Origin: Bacteroidetes bacterium GWA2_30_7
GTDB lineage: Bacteria; Bacteroidota; Bacteroidia; Bacteroidales; GWF2-33-38
Length of the DNA: 7,124 bases
Reading direction: 5' to 3'
NCBI GenBank assembly: GCA_001768155.1
Contig: MENC01000095.1
Coordinates: forward strand, 1 to 7,124
In this document: positions 5,523 to 7,124 of the stretch, in pieces
How positions within the stretch are numbered: the stretch's first letter is position 1
How the letters are laid out: each line of letters opens with the position of its first letter
Notes under the pieces: model-generated
What the model was told of the DNA's origin: nothing
The model's input: the letters and a program-made list of their open reading frames with translations, nothing else
Databases searched by the model: none
Translations under genes and position numbers: made by a program

Positions 5523-5854
5523 TTTATATTTTTTTAGGAGTGCAAAGATAAACTAATGCTATTGCAATTCAAAATGATAGTTTAGGTTTTTTAGTTATTT
5601 CTGAAATAATAAATGTTTTAAAACTTTGATTTATTATACATGTTTATTAAAATTATGCAAATTGAATATTAAAGTTTCAATTTGTATAAATTATGCCCAA
5701 TTCTATATGATACAAACATTTATCTGAAATTTTTTAATAAAAGTATAAAAAAATGAGTACTCAAGGATTGGTTTATGATTTTTTTTAGTTTGGAAAGTAA
5801 AAGCAACTACTCTGGCAAATTGTTAACTTCAATATTTACTAATTTTTTTGGGGG
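5523..5854. other. AT-rich intergenic region with thrS promoter and two inverted repeats
   Basis: No credible coding frame lies in these 332 bases. They hold the thrS promoter, a 15-bp palindrome TTATTTC-T-GAAATAA (5595-5609) about 21 bases upstream of the -33 element, and a hairpin CAAATTGAA/TTCAATTTG (5658-5666 and 5676-5684, 9-base loop). The palindrome is placed where an activator or repressor of thrS could bind. The hairpin has no clear T-run and is a poor terminator for the upstream unit, so the end of the thrB transcript is not obvious. Confidence 0.5.
5543..5573 (-). promoter_or_regulatory. Promoter of the thrS-infC-rpmI-rplT operon
   Basis: On the minus strand TTTG (5573-5570), a 19-base spacer and TATCTTTG (5550-5543) match the Bacteroidota -33/-7 consensus TTTG-N19-TAnnTTTG exactly. 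The start codon lies 20 bases downstream of the -7 element, so the leader would be only some 15 bases, too short for a tRNA-sensing T-box or attenuator between promoter and thrS. Confidence 0.85.
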
Positions 5855-6121
5855 TTAAAATAAATGATATTTTTGATTATTTCTGAAAATATAAATGGTA
5901 TCACTTTTAGTTTTTTTGGAAATAGAATCATCTTCTTCTAAAAACCAATCAATTAACATATAGTTTATATGTTTTAACTTAGTAACATTCCTAAAATTCA
6001 ATATATTATTGTCGTTCATTACAATTAAAAATCCACCTCCAATAATTTTTTTTTCAAAAACCTTTCCTTCAATTTCAGTATTTCTTTCAACGATAATTGA
6101 ATTTTTCAAATTTTTATCCAT
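5855..6121 (-). CDS. Hypothetical 88-residue protein
   Basis: I do not recognise this family. The protein is rich in Lys, Asn, Ile and Phe. It has no signal peptide and no full membrane helix; the only hydrophobic stretch is IIGGGFLIVM (26-35), which together with IVERNTEIEGKVFEKK (9-24) reads as alternating beta-strand sequence. The second half has an acidic patch (LEEDDS, 61-66), a lysine pair and a terminal IYIFRNNQKYHLF. Its ATG follows the stop codon of the 37-residue ORF with no intervening base (TAA-ATG), which in turn follows thrB by one base, so it is probably translated by coupling in the thrB transcript. It may be a soluble partner of the small membrane protein; that is inferred from coupling only. 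Confidence 0.7.
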   Translation of the reverse strand: MDKNLKNSIIVERNTEIEGKVFEKKIIGGGFLIVMNDNNILNFRNVTKLKHINYMLIDWFLEEDDSISKKTKSDTIYIFRNNQKYHLF

Positions 6122-6235
6122 TTAAAAAAAGATTAAAATAGCCATTAAAAAAAAACCAATAATCATTAATAAAAATATCAACCCAGCAATCTTATTATTT
6201 AATAATTTTTTTAATGTAATATTTGAATTATCCAT
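6122..6235 (-). CDS. 37-residue single-helix membrane microprotein
   Basis: The ORF encodes a lysine-containing N-terminal half (MDNSNITLKKLLNNK) followed by one hydrophobic helix, AGLIFLLMIIGFFLMAILIFF (17-37, given here as AGLIFLLMII then GFFLMAILIFF), that runs to the last residue. Positive charges before the helix and none after predict an N-in, single-pass inner-membrane protein. Its ATG lies one base after the thrB stop, and its TAA is followed immediately by the ATG of the 88-residue ORF. This tight packing is the main evidence that it is real. Both small proteins start with similar residues (MDN and MDKN). No known microprotein family is recognised, and its function is unknown. Confidence 0.6.
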   Translation of the reverse strand: MDNSNITLKKLLNNKIAGLIFLLMIIGFFLMAILIFF

Positions 6236-6236
6236 T

Positions 6237-7124
6237 TTATACTTCAACAATTCCCTTGTTAGAATTATGCGTAACAATCGTTTGAATAAAATTTGGATTT
6301 TCGTTAAATCCGGTTTTCATTATTTGTTCAATTTTTTGAGAATTATCATCGTTGCAAATAGCTATAACTGATGAACCTCCACCGCTGATTGTGAATCCGT
6401 AAGCTCCTGCTTCAAGCACTTTTTGCTTTATTTCCCAATACGATGGAATTGCTGCACCTCTAACTGGTTCTGCAATGTGGTCAACACTTATTGCATTTCC
6501 AAATTCAACAATGTCTTTAGTATGAATTGCATGTATAACTCTCGAACAACGAGCCATTTGCTCTTTAAGTTTTTCCTGACCAATTTCGTAAGTTATAAAA
6601 CCCCGCGTTGTTCGTTGACTTTTCCTGATAACTGCCAGAACTGTAGTAAATTTTGGCATTTCTAATTTCAAAACATCAACCGGATTGTAGCTTTTTATTA
6701 AAACAAATCCGCCAAGCATTGCAGCTGCAACATTATCGGCATGTGGCGAACCGCCTGAAGCAACTTCACCATATCTTGCAAAATCAATTAACTCGTTATT
6801 ATTTAAACCTAAATTTAATAATTTATTCATTCCATAAATACAGGCAGAAGCCGATGCTCCTGTTGTTCCAAGACCACCGCCGGAAGGCATTTTTTTAATT
6901 ATTTTTATATGAACTCCCTGTACAATATTTTTTTTTTTAAAAAGCTCAGTAATTGCAAGACTTCCTGTATTTTCGGTAATATTTACCGGTATATTATTAA
7001 AATTTCCTTCTACTTCGATAGAAATTTTTTTTGAATCGTTAAGAGAGATACGAAATTCGTCATAAGGTTCTTCAAGAGCTAATGCAAAAATATCGTAACC
7101 AGGTCCAACATTGGCACTTGTGGC
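6237..7124 (-). CDS. thrB: Homoserine kinase (5' end outside window)
   Basis: ThrB phosphorylates L-homoserine with ATP to O-phosphohomoserine, the step before threonine synthase. 295 residues are visible, and the frame is open to the edge at 7124, so only about 10-15 N-terminal residues should be missing. GHMP-kinase motif 1 is ATSANVGPGYD at the visible start. Motif 2, the ATP-binding loop, is PSGGGLGTTGASASA (visible residues 80-94). SGGSPHADNVAAAMLGGF follows, which is the homoserine-kinase version of that region. Motif 3 is GAYGFTISGGGSSVIAI near the C-terminus. An internal ATG at 6890 falls inside motif 2 and cannot be the start. Motif 3 normally reads GAGPT or similar; here the proline is replaced by serine. 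thrC does not follow; two small ORFs do. Plus-strand frames at 6423-6898 are shadows. Confidence 0.93.
   Translation of the reverse strand, partial: ATSANVGPGYDIFALALEEPYDEFRISLNDSKKISIEVEGNFNNIPVNITENTGSLAITELFKKKNIVQGVHIKIIKKMPSGGGLGTTGASASACIYGMNKLLNLGLNNNELIDFARYGEVASGGSPHADNVAAAMLGGFVLIKSYNPVDVLKLEMPKFTTVLAVIRKSQRTTRGFITYEIGQEKLKEQMARCSRVIHAIHTKDIVEFGNAISVDHIAEPVRGAAIPSYWEIKQKVLEAGAYGFTISGGGSSVIAICNDDNSQKIEQIMKTGFNENPNFIQTIVTHNSNKGIVEV

Noticed and set aside
5741..5763. TGAGTACTCA palindrome followed on the minus strand by seven T
   Set aside because: A perfect 10-bp palindrome leaves only about a 3-bp stem with a 4-base loop, too weak to call a terminator for the thrB unit.
5877..5888. 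Second copy of TTATTTCTGAAA (also at 5595-5606)
   Set aside because: The second copy lies inside the 88-residue gene and lacks the full palindrome; likely chance in AT-rich DNA.
6423..6898. Two overlapping plus-strand frames of about 80 residues opposite thrB
   Set aside because: They are antisense to conserved kinase motifs and show no start signals; shadows of thrB.

Overview
The window looks like a chromosomal segment of a low-GC member of the Bacteroidota. Three things point there. Several genes are preceded by the Bacteroidota sigma-ABfr type promoter (-33 TTTG, -7 TAnnTTTG); the best copy, in front of thrS, is TTTG-N19-TATCTTTG. Most start codons lack a Shine-Dalgarno sequence. The proteins (radical SAM protein, GPx, MnmD, ThrS, IF3, L35, L20) read like Bacteroidota versions. 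I cannot name the genus.

Layout. (1) Bases 1-397, minus strand: the N-terminal 132 residues of a radical SAM protein of the 'putative DNA modification/repair' type, preceded by two abutting 21-bp palindromic units that look like an operator. (2) Bases 440-1013 hold no intact gene: a decayed IS30-type transposase fragment runs into a palindrome-rich element of about 320 bp bounded by inverted repeats. (3) Bases 1014-2212, plus strand: a two-gene unit with start/stop overlap, an exported glutathione-peroxidase-like thiol peroxidase followed by the tRNA-modification methyltransferase MnmD. (4) A hairpin terminator serves both converging units. (5) Bases 2307-5522, minus strand: the translation operon thrS-infC-rpmI-rplT. 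infC appears to start at an AUA codon behind the only strong Shine-Dalgarno sequence in the window, and the rpmI-rplT spacer can fold into an extended hairpin. (6) Bases 5523-5854: AT-rich spacer with the thrS promoter and two perfect inverted repeats. (7) Bases 5855-7124, minus strand: homoserine kinase (thrB, first few residues outside the window) followed, with essentially no spacing, by a 37-residue single-helix membrane microprotein and an 88-residue protein of unknown function.

How the genes work together. ThrS charges tRNA-Thr, IF3 selects initiator tRNA and start codon, and L35 and L20 are 50S subunit proteins; this is a classic co-regulated set. MnmD completes the xnm5 side chain of wobble uridine in some tRNAs. 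ThrB makes phosphohomoserine for threonine synthesis. I see no intact mobile element, CRISPR array, rRNA or tRNA gene. The least understood parts are the radical SAM gene with its operator, the palindrome array, and the two small ORFs behind thrB.
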